Shown: piece by piece, positions 27,267 to 36,556 of the stretch
Layout of the letters: each line of letters opens with the position of its first letter
Position numbering within the stretch: the first letter of the stretch is position 1
DNA from: G963663615 sp963663615
Lineage (GTDB): Bacteria; Bacteroidota; Ignavibacteria; Ignavibacteriales; Melioribacteraceae
DNA length: 64,000 nt
Direction: 5' to 3'
Assembly: GCA_963663615.1 (NCBI GenBank)
Contig: OY760517.1
Coordinates: forward strand, 1,178,001 to 1,242,000
Notes under the pieces: generated by a model
What the model saw: only the letters and a program-made list of their open reading frames with translations
Database searches by the model: none
What the model was told of the DNA's origin: nothing
Position numbers and translations under genes: made by a program

Positions 27267-29540
27267 ATGTTAAAATTATTTTTACTATTTACAACGTTAA
27301 GTTCATTTATACTTGCTGGTACTCCAGTGCTAAAGGGAGTTATAACCGACAAGGAAACAAACAAGCCTGTAGAAAAGGCAAATGTATATTTTAAGAACCT
27401 TGATATTGGAACGTTTACAAACAGTTTGGGAGAATACTACATCACTGGAGTTGAATCCGGGGAAACTGAAATTTTTATATCCTGCGTTGGGTATAAAACT
27501 TACAGTAGCAAAATCAATCTTAAATCAGGCGAAAATAAATTAGATTTTCAGATAACACCCGGTGTTATCTCGCTTGGTGAAGTTAAAGTTACAAGTGGCA
27601 GATTTGTTCAGACTGAGAGAGAAATGATATCTCCTGCTGAAATTATTGATGCAAAAAAGATTGCAATGGTAACACCAAACTCAATAAGCGAACTTGCCAA
27701 AACACAACCCGGTGTTAGTATAATACGGGATGGTGCCTGGGCAAGTACAATTAGTATTCGCGGTTTAAGTCGTAATAACATTGTAACTCTTGTTAACGGT
27801 ACGCGAATGGAAACAGCTACAAGTGTTTCGGCAAAATTATCATTAGTTGATGTTAATGATATTGAGCGAATTGAAATAATAAAAGGTGCTGCGTCAACAC
27901 TTTACGGATCCGGTGCAACCGGGGGAATAATTAATATTATTACTGCCGGAAATTCATTTACCGAAAACTTTATGATGAACGGTAAAATCTCATCAGGTTA
28001 CAACTCGGTAAATAATATGACCTCAAATTATATTTCACTTGCGGCATCTAACAGTTTTTTGTGGTTTAAGGCTTCCTATACAACGAGGAATGCAGAATCA
28101 ACAGAAACACCGGAAGGCAAGCTGGATAACAGTCAGTTCAGGGATAATAATATTTCTGCACAACTTGGTGTTAAACTATTTACCAGAGATGAATTTCTTG
28201 TGAAATTTGAGAAGTTTACAGCAGAAGATGTTGGAATACCCGGAGGAGCTCCTTTCCCGGCTACTGCCGTTGCCAAGTATCCTGAAACATACAGAACACA
28301 TGTTTCGGCTGAATATAAATTTCGCCAGCTTAACGATGTATTACCTGCTTTATCGTTGTTAGCTTACTATCAGGATATCCAGAGAAATGTTGAATTGCGT
28401 CCCAACGCTAATGCAAGAGTTACACCAAAAGCTTTACATACTACATACGGAGCCAAACTAAAATCGGACTGGCTATTAAAAGACAAGCTTTTCAGTCTTG
28501 GTTTGGATTATTGGCAGAGAAGTTATGACGGTGAGCGTAAAACAGAGAATTATGCTAAGAATTTGGTTAAAATTGATAAACCTGTGCCAAATTCAACATT
28601 TTCATCGTTTGGTATATTTGCTGATAACAAATCGAAACTACTTGATGATAAACTGGAAATAGAGGTTGGTGCAAGATACGATTTTATAAATGTTACTAAT
28701 GATGCAATTAGTAATCCAATAAGTATTACTGTTAATGGAAATGATAAAACAAATTATGATGCTGATGCATCATACGCAAGTAATGATGTTACCGATAAAT
28801 CATGGAGTGCAAGTTTGGGGGCAAATTATCATATCAACTCATTTATTGATGTTACCGGTAATGTTGCTCGTTCATTCCGTTCACCAACACTTGAAGAACG
28901 TTACCAGTACCTTGATTTGGGTGGTATGAAATATTTTGGTAACCCTGAGCTTAACTCGGAGCTTGGTACATTTCTCGACTTTGGCTTAAGGTTATGGCAT
29001 GAAAAATTTACGCTAAAGGCTAATATATTCGGAAACTCATTTACTGATCTTGTGGTTGATTCCGAGGAAATTAAAGATAGTGTTTTCGTTAAGAAAAATG
29101 TTGGTGAAGCCAGAATTTACGGTTACGAAATTGCCGGAGAATATAATTTTTATTCAAATATGTTAGTTTATGCTAATGTAGCTTATACCAGAGGTGAAGA
29201 TACAGGCAATGATGTTAACCTTGATGGCATTCCTCCTTATAATGGTATGCTTGGAATAAAAATACCAGTGAAGAATTATTTTACAGCAGAGCTTTCGGGA
29301 ATGTTTAATTCGGATCAGGAAATGACTGGTGAATCTGAAGACAGAACTGCCGGTTATTCGGTTTATAATTTATCACTTTCTTCCGGTAAATTTAACTATA
29401 ATCGACTTGGTTTACAGTTAAGCTGTGGAGTTGATAATATCTTTGACCGTGCTTACAGGAATCACCTTTCAACATACCGCGGAATTCAATATATTGAGCC
29501 TGGAAGAAATTTATATCTAAAATTGAATGTTACTTATTAA
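27267..29540 (+). CDS. TonB-dependent outer membrane receptor, probably for a metal complex
   Basis: From the ATG at 27267 (GAGG 6 bases upstream) the protein is about 757 residues. It has a signal peptide, a carboxypeptidase-regulatory-like domain (residues about 20-105: GVITDKETNKPVEKANVYF), a plug domain (ELAKTQPGVSIIRDG, GASTLYGSGATGGIINIIT) and a 22-strand-type barrel ending with an aromatic C-terminal strand (PGRNLYLKLNVTY). The barrel motif FRSPTLEERY is typical of siderophore, haem or vitamin receptors. Its place between feoAB pairs suggests uptake of an iron source, but the ligand cannot be read from sequence. Confidence 0.9.
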   Translation: MLKLFLLFTTLSSFILAGTPVLKGVITDKETNKPVEKANVYFKNLDIGTFTNSLGEYYITGVESGETEIFISCVGYKTYSSKINLKSGENKLDFQITPGVISLGEVKVTSGRFVQTEREMISPAEIIDAKKIAMVTPNSISELAKTQPGVSIIRDGAWASTISIRGLSRNNIVTLVNGTRMETATSVSAKLSLVDVNDIERIEIIKGAASTLYGSGATGGIINIITAGNSFTENFMMNGKISSGYNSVNNMTSNYISLAASNSFLWFKASYTTRNAESTETPEGKLDNSQFRDNNISAQLGVKLFTRDEFLVKFEKFTAEDVGIPGGAPFPATAVAKYPETYRTHVSAEYKFRQLNDVLPALSLLAYYQDIQRNVELRPNANARVTPKALHTTYGAKLKSDWLLKDKLFSLGLDYWQRSYDGERKTENYAKNLVKIDKPVPNSTFSSFGIFADNKSKLLDDKLEIEVGARYDFINVTNDAISNPISITVNGNDKTNYDADASYASNDVTDKSWSASLGANYHINSFIDVTGNVARSFRSPTLEERYQYLDLGGMKYFGNPELNSELGTFLDFGLRLWHEKFTLKANIFGNSFTDLVVDSEEIKDSVFVKKNVGEARIYGYEIAGEYNFYSNMLVYANVAYTRGEDTGNDVNLDGIPPYNGMLGIKIPVKNYFTAELSGMFNSDQEMTGESEDRTAGYSVYNLSLSSGKFNYNRLGLQLSCGVDNIFDRAYRNHLSTYRGIQYIEPGRNLYLKLNVTY

Positions 29541-29562
29541 GTGATAAATTTTTAAGGGCAAT

Positions 29563-30444
29563 ATGACCTGGTTTTTCATGGCGGCTACTTCTGCATTGTT
29601 ATCAGCAGTAGCCGCAATTTTACAAAAAAAGATTCTTAAGGAAACTGATGCATTATCATTTTCCTTCATGCTTTCAATATTTAATGTGATTTTTGCATTA
29701 CCACTCTTGTATTTTGTTGAACCTTCCTCTTTAAGTTCCACTTCTCTTGCTGTGTTGTATGGTAAAACAGTACTTGGTACATTTGCCTTTTATAATGTAA
29801 TGCTGGCAATAAAAAATCTTGATATTTCAAGGGCGTTACCTTTGCTGGCAATTACTCCCGGACTTGTAGCAATATTTGCATTTTTACTCCTTGGTGATGC
29901 AATAAATGGTATTGAGGCTATTGGTGTTATGCTTCTTATTTTGGGTACATATTTACTTGAGCTTAAAAATAGAAGTGGTGTGTTTGAGCCATTCAAAATA
30001 ATATTTTCTTCAAAGGCACATCGTTATATTTTGGCTGCATTATTGTTGTTTACTACAACTTCTATTGTTGATAAACTTTTACTTAGTAATTTTAAATTAC
30101 CACCAATTACAATGACGTTTTTCCAGCAGGTATTTCTTTTGGTAAACTTTGGCATTTTAGTACTTTTTACAAAAGGAAAGTTTGGAAGTATAAAAAACAA
30201 ACTTAAACCAGGTAAGTTTTTAGCTATTATTGCCTTGGTATCTTTAGTAACGCTTGTTTATAGATACACCCAGTTTGAAGCTGTTAAACTTGCTCCTGTT
30301 GCACTGGTTATTTCGGTTAAGCGAACTTCCATATTTTTTGCTACCGTTATAGGTGGCAAATTATTTGTTGAAGATGATCTGCTTAAAAGAGCAATTTCAG
30401 CAGTTGTAATACTTGTTGGGGCTGCCTTAATACTTTATTACTAA
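29563..30444 (+). CDS. EamA/DMT-family transporter
   Basis: The 293-residue inner-membrane protein has about ten hydrophobic helices in two similar halves, the two-EamA-domain plan. Typical features are the N-terminal SALLSAVAAILQKKILK and the helix ending with LLILGTYLLELK at the half-repeat boundary. Family members export or exchange metabolites, and the substrate is unknown. It follows the TonB receptor by 22 bases, so it may be part of the same iron-linked transcript. The second feo promoter starts about 70 bases after its stop. Confidence 0.85.
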   Translation: MTWFFMAATSALLSAVAAILQKKILKETDALSFSFMLSIFNVIFALPLLYFVEPSSLSSTSLAVLYGKTVLGTFAFYNVMLAIKNLDISRALPLLAITPGLVAIFAFLLLGDAINGIEAIGVMLLILGTYLLELKNRSGVFEPFKIIFSSKAHRYILAALLLFTTTSIVDKLLLSNFKLPPITMTFFQQVFLLVNFGILVLFTKGKFGSIKNKLKPGKFLAIIALVSLVTLVYRYTQFEAVKLAPVALVISVKRTSIFFATVIGGKLFVEDDLLKRAISAVVILVGAALILYY

Positions 30445-30516
30445 TTGTAATATGAAAGATAATACCTAATGTCTTTTGTAAGCAGAAGAAATTATCCGAT
30501 TAACTGAAAAATTATA

Positions 30517-30545
30517 TTGCCTCTTTAAATAATCTGACTTATATT
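30517..30545 (+). promoter_or_regulatory. Promoter of second feoAB
   Basis: TTGCCT (30517-30522) and TATATT (30540-30545) are spaced by exactly 17 bases. Predicted transcription start is near 30552, inside the palindrome at 30543-30561. Confidence 0.72.
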
Positions 30546-30561
30546 TAGACCAAGTCTAAAT
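30543..30561 (+). promoter_or_regulatory. Perfect 19-bp palindromic operator of second feoAB
   Basis: ATTTAGAC-CAA-GTCTAAAT has 8-bp arms without mismatch and covers the -10 box and transcription start. Architecture and location fit an iron-dependent DtxR/MntR-family repressor site. A related, imperfect copy lies before the first feoA. Confidence 0.75.
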
Positions 30562-30576
30562 TAAAATAGTGGTAAT

Positions 30577-30798
30577 ATGAGAACAGCAGCACAGATATCG
30601 AATGGTGAAAGAGTTACTATAAATAGTATCGATTTTTCAAACCCGTATTCAGGCAGGTTACTTGAACTGGGTTTTACACCGGGACAAAATATTATGCTTG
30701 TAAATAAATCATTGTTTAGTGAACCGTATGCTTTTGCTGTTAGAGGTACAATGATTGCGTTACGTAAAAAGGAAGCAGAGATAATTAAGGTTTTATGA
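30577..30798 (+). CDS. feoA: Ferrous iron transport accessory protein FeoA (system 2)
   Basis: The 73-residue SH3-like protein has the FeoA core (GRLLELGFTPGQNIMLVNKS, then FAVRGTMIALRKKEAEIIKV). Its stop overlaps the feoB start by 4 bases (TATGACT region), so translation is coupled. It is clearly different in sequence from the FeoA at 25061, so this is a separate feo lineage rather than a recent copy. Confidence 0.92.
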   Translation: MRTAAQISNGERVTINSIDFSNPYSGRLLELGFTPGQNIMLVNKSLFSEPYAFAVRGTMIALRKKEAEIIKVL

Positions 30799-32732
30799 CT
30801 CAGGATACCGCTAAAGTAACTAAAAATATTGGACTTGTTGGTCCGCCAAACTCAGGTAAAACTACTATCTTTAATTTATTGTGCGGAACAAAATACAGAA
30901 CCGTAAATTATCCGGGATCAACTGTTGAATATAATTCTGCCAGGGTACAGGGTAGTTCGGAAAACATTAATCTTATTGATTTTCCGGGAATAGTGTCTGT
31001 TAATCCTTCTTCGCCAGATGAAGAAGTTACAGTTAAATCCCTGTATAATCATCCGAGGTTTGGTAAACTAAAAGATATTATCGTTACAGCTGATTCAAGT
31101 CAGCTAACCCGCCATTTACTATTAGCTAAACAACTTTTGCATTCAGGTTTTAATGTGCTACTGGTTTTAACAATGGAAGACATATTAAAAGAACGGGAAG
31201 TAAAAGTAGATACAACCAACCTTTCCGAAGCATTAAATTTGCCAATTGTTAAAGTTAATGGTAGAACAGGCGAGGGAAAAACAGACCTTTTGTTGGCAAT
31301 AAATGATTTGATTAATCGTGCCGGTGATTATGAAAATGAAATAACCGAATTGCGTAAGTTCGAACATAACGAAATACTCGATTCATATGACGAAATAGGT
31401 CAAATAGTAAGTAAATCATTAATACCGTATAATGCCGTTCATGTTGAGGAGTCCGATCCCAAAAGCATGCAACTTGATCTGCCTGCTAAACTTACAATGG
31501 CACTGGATCGATTTGTGCTTCATCCGGTTATAGGAATTATAATTTTTGTTACCCTAATGATGCTAACTTTTGCTTCAATATTTTGGCTTGCAGCTCCTTT
31601 AATGGATTTAACTGAAGAACTGTTTGTCTGGATGGGGACATTACCTGCGATGTTATTTGGTGATGGAATTGTAACAGATCTACTTGCCGATGGTATAATA
31701 GGCGGTGCCGGAGCTGTTGTAGTTTTTGTTCCGCAGATTGCAATTTTATTCCTGATTCTTGGTATTCTTGAGGATAGCGGCTACCTTGCAAGAGGTGCAA
31801 TGCTTGTTGATAAACCTCTTTCGGCAATTGGTTTAAATGGTAAATCGTTTGTACCAATGCTTTCAGGTTTTGCATGTGCCATTCCTGCTGTTATGGCAGC
31901 CAGAACTATTGAGAACAGACGCGAAAGATTACTAACTATTTTTATTATTCCGCTTTTAAGTTGTAGTGCCAGGTTACCGGTTTATTCTTTGCTTGTATCG
32001 TTTTTAATTCCAGCCGACTCATATCTTCTTGGCGGTTTGATTATGACGATTATCTATATAACAGGTATAATCATTACAATTATTGTGAGTGCTGTTATTT
32101 CAGGATTCCTGAAAAAGAGCAGTACCTATCGGGATGAATCATCTTTTATTCTTGAATTACCTTCTTACAGGGTGCCAAAGTTTAAAGTTATACTCTCTTC
32201 AACTTACCAAAGCACAATGGGGTATTTGCGTAAAGCAGGTCCTATTATTTTGGTCTTGTCTGTATTTATATGGGCAGCAAGTTATTTCCCTCTTAATAGT
32301 GAGCTTTCACCGGAAGACTCATTTGAACAGTCATATCTGGCTACTGCCGGTAAAATTATTGAACCGGTTATGCAACCAATGGACCTGGATTGGCGAGTAG
32401 GTGTTGGGATACTTTCATCGTTTGCCGCTCGTGAAATTTTTGTTAGTACCACCGCTCTAATATTTAAAAGCTCGGAAGAGGAAGAAATTCTTGTAACCCG
32501 CCTTCAAAATGCAAAGAAAAAAAGTGGTGAGCCTTTATTTACTACTTCTACAATTATTGGGCTTATTCTCTTTTTCATCATCGCTATGCAATGTGTATCA
32601 ACACTGGCTATTGTTAAAAAGGAGACAGGTGGTTGGCAAATACCAATTTTTCAGCTTGTTTTGTACTCGGGATTGGCTTACACGCTTTCAGTAGCTGTTA
32701 TTAATGGTCTTCAGCTATTTGGCATTAGCTAA
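30795..32732 (+). CDS. feoB: Ferrous iron transporter FeoB (system 2), altered G4 motif
   Basis: The 645-residue FeoB has a good G1 (GPPNSGKTT) and G3 (DFPG), and the Gate regions are intact (LEDSGYLARGAMLVDKP, GFACAIPAVMAARTI, with the pore Cys). The G4 position that reads NMID in the first FeoB is TMED here. Loss of the guanine-contacting Asn should weaken GTP selectivity. Either the protein tolerates this or it uses nucleotide differently. The divergent sequence, separate operator and different FeoA partner suggest a role under other iron or oxygen conditions. Confidence 0.94.
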   Translation: MTQDTAKVTKNIGLVGPPNSGKTTIFNLLCGTKYRTVNYPGSTVEYNSARVQGSSENINLIDFPGIVSVNPSSPDEEVTVKSLYNHPRFGKLKDIIVTADSSQLTRHLLLAKQLLHSGFNVLLVLTMEDILKEREVKVDTTNLSEALNLPIVKVNGRTGEGKTDLLLAINDLINRAGDYENEITELRKFEHNEILDSYDEIGQIVSKSLIPYNAVHVEESDPKSMQLDLPAKLTMALDRFVLHPVIGIIIFVTLMMLTFASIFWLAAPLMDLTEELFVWMGTLPAMLFGDGIVTDLLADGIIGGAGAVVVFVPQIAILFLILGILEDSGYLARGAMLVDKPLSAIGLNGKSFVPMLSGFACAIPAVMAARTIENRRERLLTIFIIPLLSCSARLPVYSLLVSFLIPADSYLLGGLIMTIIYITGIIITIIVSAVISGFLKKSSTYRDESSFILELPSYRVPKFKVILSSTYQSTMGYLRKAGPIILVLSVFIWAASYFPLNSELSPEDSFEQSYLATAGKIIEPVMQPMDLDWRVGVGILSSFAAREIFVSTTALIFKSSEEEEILVTRLQNAKKKSGEPLFTTSTIIGLILFFIIAMQCVSTLAIVKKETGGWQIPIFQLVLYSGLAYTLSVAVINGLQLFGIS

Positions 32733-32814
32733 TTTTAGCATTAAATACACTTGCATAATATTAGTTTAGTATTTACATTCTTTATTGTAATCATTTTCTG
32801 TTGAAGGAAATAAT

Positions 32815-34587
32815 ATGCGAGTTTATATTGTTATTGTTTTATTTATCGTAGCAGCAACTTTATGTGCACAACAAAATAATCCTGAAATTACCAGTGAAGA
32901 GTTAAAAGATATTGTTTACTACCTTGCTGATGATACCCTTAAAGGTAGAAAACCCGGCACTGAAACCGGATACATGGCTGGTGATTTTATTAAAAAACAA
33001 GTTTCTTATGATGGTATAAGTTTTCTGGCTGAGGATGGCTTCCAGTATTTTGATATTGTAACCGGACTTTCATTAGGTGAAAATAACAAACTCGCCATAG
33101 CTGGCATTAACCTTAAGCTTGAAGAAGAATACACTCCCATGAATCTTTCTGCAAATAAATCCTTAAATGCAAATATGGCTTTTGTTGGTTATGGATTCTC
33201 AATTGATGCAGATAACCTTAAATGGGATGATTATGCTGGTGTTGATGTTAAGGATAAAATTGTTGTGCTATTGCGAGGTAAACCCGCTTTTGAAGATACA
33301 ACCTTTTTGTTCGAGGATAATTCATCACTATGGAAAAAAGTTATTACTGCTAAGGATAAAGGGGCAGCGGGAGTTTTATTTGTTTCCGGAAAACAGTTTG
33401 ATTATGACGATTCCCTCGTAAAACTTAGAATACAGCGTAGTTCTTCTGATGCTGGTGTACCGGTTGCACATCTAAAAAGAAGTGTACTGAATAAATTGCT
33501 TTCGGAGCTTGATGTTACCGTTGAGGAGCTTGAAGCTGTTTACGAAAATAAAAAGGCTCCTTTTAGTTTTGATGTTGGTGTTGAGGCTGAATTTAATGTT
33601 GAGTTAAATGTTGTTAAGAAAAAGGCAAGAAATGTAATTGCTTATCTTGAGGGGAGTGATCTTAAAGATGAGGTTGTTGTGATTGGTGCACATTATGATC
33701 ACCTTGGATTTGGCGGACCTGGCTCAGGTTCAAGACAACCCGATTCAATTGGTATTCATAACGGTGCTGATGATAATGGTTCGGGCACTGCTGCTGCAAT
33801 TGAAATTTTTGAAAAGTTTGCTTTGGTAAATAATAACAGAAGAAGCATTATGTTTACAGCTTTTGATGCTGAAGAAATGGGTTTGTTAGGTTCAAAATAT
33901 CTGGCTGAAAATTTACCTGTTAAAGGTAAAAAAATTGTTTATATGGCTAATCTTGATATGATTGGCAGGATGGATAAAGAGGCTCGTGATTTTACTTTGG
34001 GTGGTACAGGTACAGCAAAGGAACTTCCTGAAATTATTAATAAGTATAAGGAAAAGTATAATTTGCATCCTTCTTTTTCTCCTGAAGGTTTGGGACCTTC
34101 GGATCATGCATCATTTTATTCAATAGATGTTCCGGTAACGTTTGTTTTTACGGGTGTACATCCTGACTACCATACTCCGGCTGATGACAGAGAACTTGTT
34201 CATTATGATGAGCTAACTGATCTTTCAAGGTATATGTTCGATATTATTAGCGATGTTGTTAACAGGGATAGTATTCTTACTTTTACCGAAGCCGGTCCAA
34301 AGGAAAGAGAAGACAGCGGCAGAAGAAGTTTTAAAGTATCTCTTGGTATTATGCCTGATTTTTCGGGCACAACTGATAAGGGATTAAAAGTTGATGCGGT
34401 AATGAAAGACCGACCTGCTGAAAAAGCCGGAGTTAAAAAAGGGGATATTATAATTGAATTTAATGGCAAAAAAGTTGCCAATATTTATGAATATATGGAA
34501 CGACTTTCTGAAATGAAGACTGGTCAGAAAACTATAATTAAAGTTTTGCGGGATGAAAAGGAAGTTGAACTGGAAGTACAATTTTAG
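32815..34587 (+). CDS. Secreted M28-family aminopeptidase with PA insert and C-terminal PDZ domain
   Basis: The 590-residue protein has a Sec signal peptide (VIVLFIVAATLCAQQ), a protease-associated domain (about residues 100-230: GYGFSIDADNLKWDDYAGVD, DKIVVLLRG) and a di-zinc M28 domain with VIGAHYDHLG, NGADDNGSGTAA, the catalytic FDAEEMGLLG, NLDMIGR and PDYHTPADD. A PDZ domain ends the chain (DRPAEKAGVKKGDIIIEFNG). It would release N-terminal amino acids from peptides in the periplasm or outside the cell. The PDZ domain probably positions C-terminal peptide ends. The start has AAGGAAAT upstream. Confidence 0.93.
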   Translation: MRVYIVIVLFIVAATLCAQQNNPEITSEELKDIVYYLADDTLKGRKPGTETGYMAGDFIKKQVSYDGISFLAEDGFQYFDIVTGLSLGENNKLAIAGINLKLEEEYTPMNLSANKSLNANMAFVGYGFSIDADNLKWDDYAGVDVKDKIVVLLRGKPAFEDTTFLFEDNSSLWKKVITAKDKGAAGVLFVSGKQFDYDDSLVKLRIQRSSSDAGVPVAHLKRSVLNKLLSELDVTVEELEAVYENKKAPFSFDVGVEAEFNVELNVVKKKARNVIAYLEGSDLKDEVVVIGAHYDHLGFGGPGSGSRQPDSIGIHNGADDNGSGTAAAIEIFEKFALVNNNRRSIMFTAFDAEEMGLLGSKYLAENLPVKGKKIVYMANLDMIGRMDKEARDFTLGGTGTAKELPEIINKYKEKYNLHPSFSPEGLGPSDHASFYSIDVPVTFVFTGVHPDYHTPADDRELVHYDELTDLSRYMFDIISDVVNRDSILTFTEAGPKEREDSGRRSFKVSLGIMPDFSGTTDKGLKVDAVMKDRPAEKAGVKKGDIIIEFNGKKVANIYEYMERLSEMKTGQKTIIKVLRDEKEVELEVQF

Positions 34588-34594
34588 GAATATT

Positions 34595-34903
34595 ATGGTT
34601 TTATTGGAGTTTAGTATTAGTCCAACCGGTAAAGGTGAATCGCTGAGTGAGGATGTTGCCGCTATTCTAAATGTTATTGATAATAGCGGTGTGCCTTACC
34701 AGTTAACCCCAATGGGTACTATACTTGAGGGGGAGTGGGAGGAAGTTATTTCGGTTGTTACAAACTGTTTTCATGAGATGGAGAAAAGGGCAAACAGAAT
34801 TGGACTTCATCTTAAAGTTGATTATCGTAAAGGTGAAAATAGCAGACTGAAATCTAAAATGGCAAAAGTGGAAAATATACTGGGCAAAGAGTTAAATAAA
34901 TAA
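34595..34903 (+). CDS. MTH1187-family thiamine-binding protein (DUF77)
   Basis: From the ATG at 34595 (AGGA upstream, 7 bases after the M28 stop) the protein is 102 residues. A start at 34553 would overlap the protease gene. The beta-alpha-beta fold pattern is typical: LEFSISPTGKGESLSEDVAAI, YQLTPMGTILEGEWEEVISV, and the later ANRIGLHLKVDYRKG. Proteins of this family form tetramers and bind thiamine or its precursors. No thiamine synthesis or transport gene adjoins it here. Confidence 0.9.
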   Translation: MVLLEFSISPTGKGESLSEDVAAILNVIDNSGVPYQLTPMGTILEGEWEEVISVVTNCFHEMEKRANRIGLHLKVDYRKGENSRLKSKMAKVENILGKELNK

Positions 34904-35046
34904 AATAATTAGATGATGTGATTTAAATCGAAGTGATTAATTTATTTTAGTGTATCTTACAAGTTTTTGGTGTGCAAAACCATTGGTGGGCGATGGGTAT
35001 TTGGTGTTTTTGAATTTAGCGTATATGAATTAAATAGGAGTAGTTG

Positions 35047-36510
35047 ATGGATAGTAAACCAACCAAGGTTATAAAGGATGTGTTTATCTGCTCAGCCGGA
35101 AATAATCTGCAATTAGTGGATATTTACGTGAATTCAAAAATTGTTGAGATAAAGGCAAAATTTAGGGAAAAAATAAACTTTGGGGAAATTAGGGATAAAA
35201 GTTCCTTAAACTCCTTAAAAGAAGTTGTGGAAAGAAAAAAATATTCGGGAGATCTACAGGTCATTGATGGTCGATTTCGTTATGCAATGCCCGGTGCTGT
35301 AGATAGCAATGTTTACTTTTATAACAAAGTTGATGATGGTAGCGATAACTTTTTATCGGGTAGCCTTGCAGCCGCTGCCGGTGGTGTAACAACTGTTGTG
35401 GATATGCCGGGGTATTCGGTGCCACATGTATCTTCATTGGATAGTTTTAGACTTAAGTTAACCGAGCTTAAAGGTAATTCATATATTGATTATTCTTGTT
35501 GGGCTGCTTTGGAAAACTGGAATCTGGAAAGTAGTGAAACAAAGAAGCAAATCAGGGCAATTGCCAATGATGGTGCTGCCGGTTTTGTTGTTTTTCCTTA
35601 TGCTGTAAAAAATATGATAGATAAGGTTGAGCTTAACAACCTGCATTATCTTGCAGATTGTATCCGCCCAACAGGGTTGCCTCTGGCTATTCAGCCTGAA
35701 AAAGGTGAATCGGTTGAGTTTAACAGGTACAGAGCTGAGAGACTAAGAAAAAATGATTTCATTTCATTTACAAAAGTTTTTAGTCATCAGACAGAGCTTG
35801 AAGGTGTTACTGAAATTATTAAAATAGCTGCCGAGGTAAAGGGTCGCTATCTTTTGCTTAATCTTTGCACTGCAAACGCTTATGAACTTGTAAGAAAACT
35901 AAGATGGCGTGAAGTTGATATTACTATTGAAACTACTCCACACCATTTAGCTTTCAACTCGGATGTATATAATGATAGTGAAATCGCAAAAAAACTTAAA
36001 ACTTTTTCACCTGTTAAGTGGGAGTCTGACAGGGAGGCTCTCTGGAAAGGTGTAAAGAATGGGGATATTACGTTTGTAAACTCATCCCACTATGGCAATA
36101 GTGCAATATATAATGCGAATGACAATTGTTTCTGGGATTGTTTTTATGGCTACCCGGGTGTTGAAACCAGACTGCCATTCCTGCTAACTGAAGGCTTTTA
36201 TAATCGTAGCTTAAGCTTGGAGGATATAAATAATATTGTTGCTCTTAATCCTGCAAAATATTTCAAATTAAAAGACAAAGGGCAGCTAAAAAAGGGAAAA
36301 GATGCTGATATAGTTTTTGTTGATTTGTGGAATGAACAGACTATAAGTGGAGATAATTTGATAAGTAAGGTAAAATATACACCTTTTGAGGGATACAAAT
36401 CAAAAGCTGTTATTGATACTACACTGCTAAGGGGAGATATAATATCAGCCAGAGATAAAATTGATTTTGATATTAAACCTGAAGGAAAATTTATTGGCGG
36501 AAATAAATAA
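35047..36510 (+). CDS. Dihydroorotase/hydantoinase-like amidohydrolase lacking metal ligands
   Basis: A 487-residue protein with the amidohydrolase TIM-barrel layout and family landmarks such as MPGAVDSNVYF, AAAGGVTTVVDMP, TTPHHLAFNSD and NPAKYFKLKDKGQLKKGKDADIVF. Each metal-binding position I can align is changed: the HxH after PG-VD is Asn-Val-Tyr, the carboxylated Lys in GF-K is Val (GAAGFVVF), the H-A-E site reads IQPE, the next His is Asn (LLNLCTA), and the DHAP loop is VNSSHYG. It is therefore most likely a catalytically inactive relative. Non-catalytic dihydroorotase homologues are known as partners of aspartate carbamoyltransferase. Start ATG at 35047 with AGGAG 6 bases upstream. Confidence 0.88.
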   Translation: MDSKPTKVIKDVFICSAGNNLQLVDIYVNSKIVEIKAKFREKINFGEIRDKSSLNSLKEVVERKKYSGDLQVIDGRFRYAMPGAVDSNVYFYNKVDDGSDNFLSGSLAAAAGGVTTVVDMPGYSVPHVSSLDSFRLKLTELKGNSYIDYSCWAALENWNLESSETKKQIRAIANDGAAGFVVFPYAVKNMIDKVELNNLHYLADCIRPTGLPLAIQPEKGESVEFNRYRAERLRKNDFISFTKVFSHQTELEGVTEIIKIAAEVKGRYLLLNLCTANAYELVRKLRWREVDITIETTPHHLAFNSDVYNDSEIAKKLKTFSPVKWESDREALWKGVKNGDITFVNSSHYGNSAIYNANDNCFWDCFYGYPGVETRLPFLLTEGFYNRSLSLEDINNIVALNPAKYFKLKDKGQLKKGKDADIVFVDLWNEQTISGDNLISKVKYTPFEGYKSKAVIDTTLLRGDIISARDKIDFDIKPEGKFIGGNK

Positions 36511-36538
36511 CCTGCGAGTTTAGAAGCTACCTCGCAGG
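36511..36538. terminator. Bidirectional hairpin between convergent genes
   Basis: CCTGCGAG (36511-36518) pairs with CTCGCAGG (36531-36538). It starts directly after the amidohydrolase-like stop and lies 18 bases from the pruA stop, with AT-rich sequence on the right side. Confidence 0.7.
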
Positions 36539-36556
36539 CTAAAATTATATTTATTT

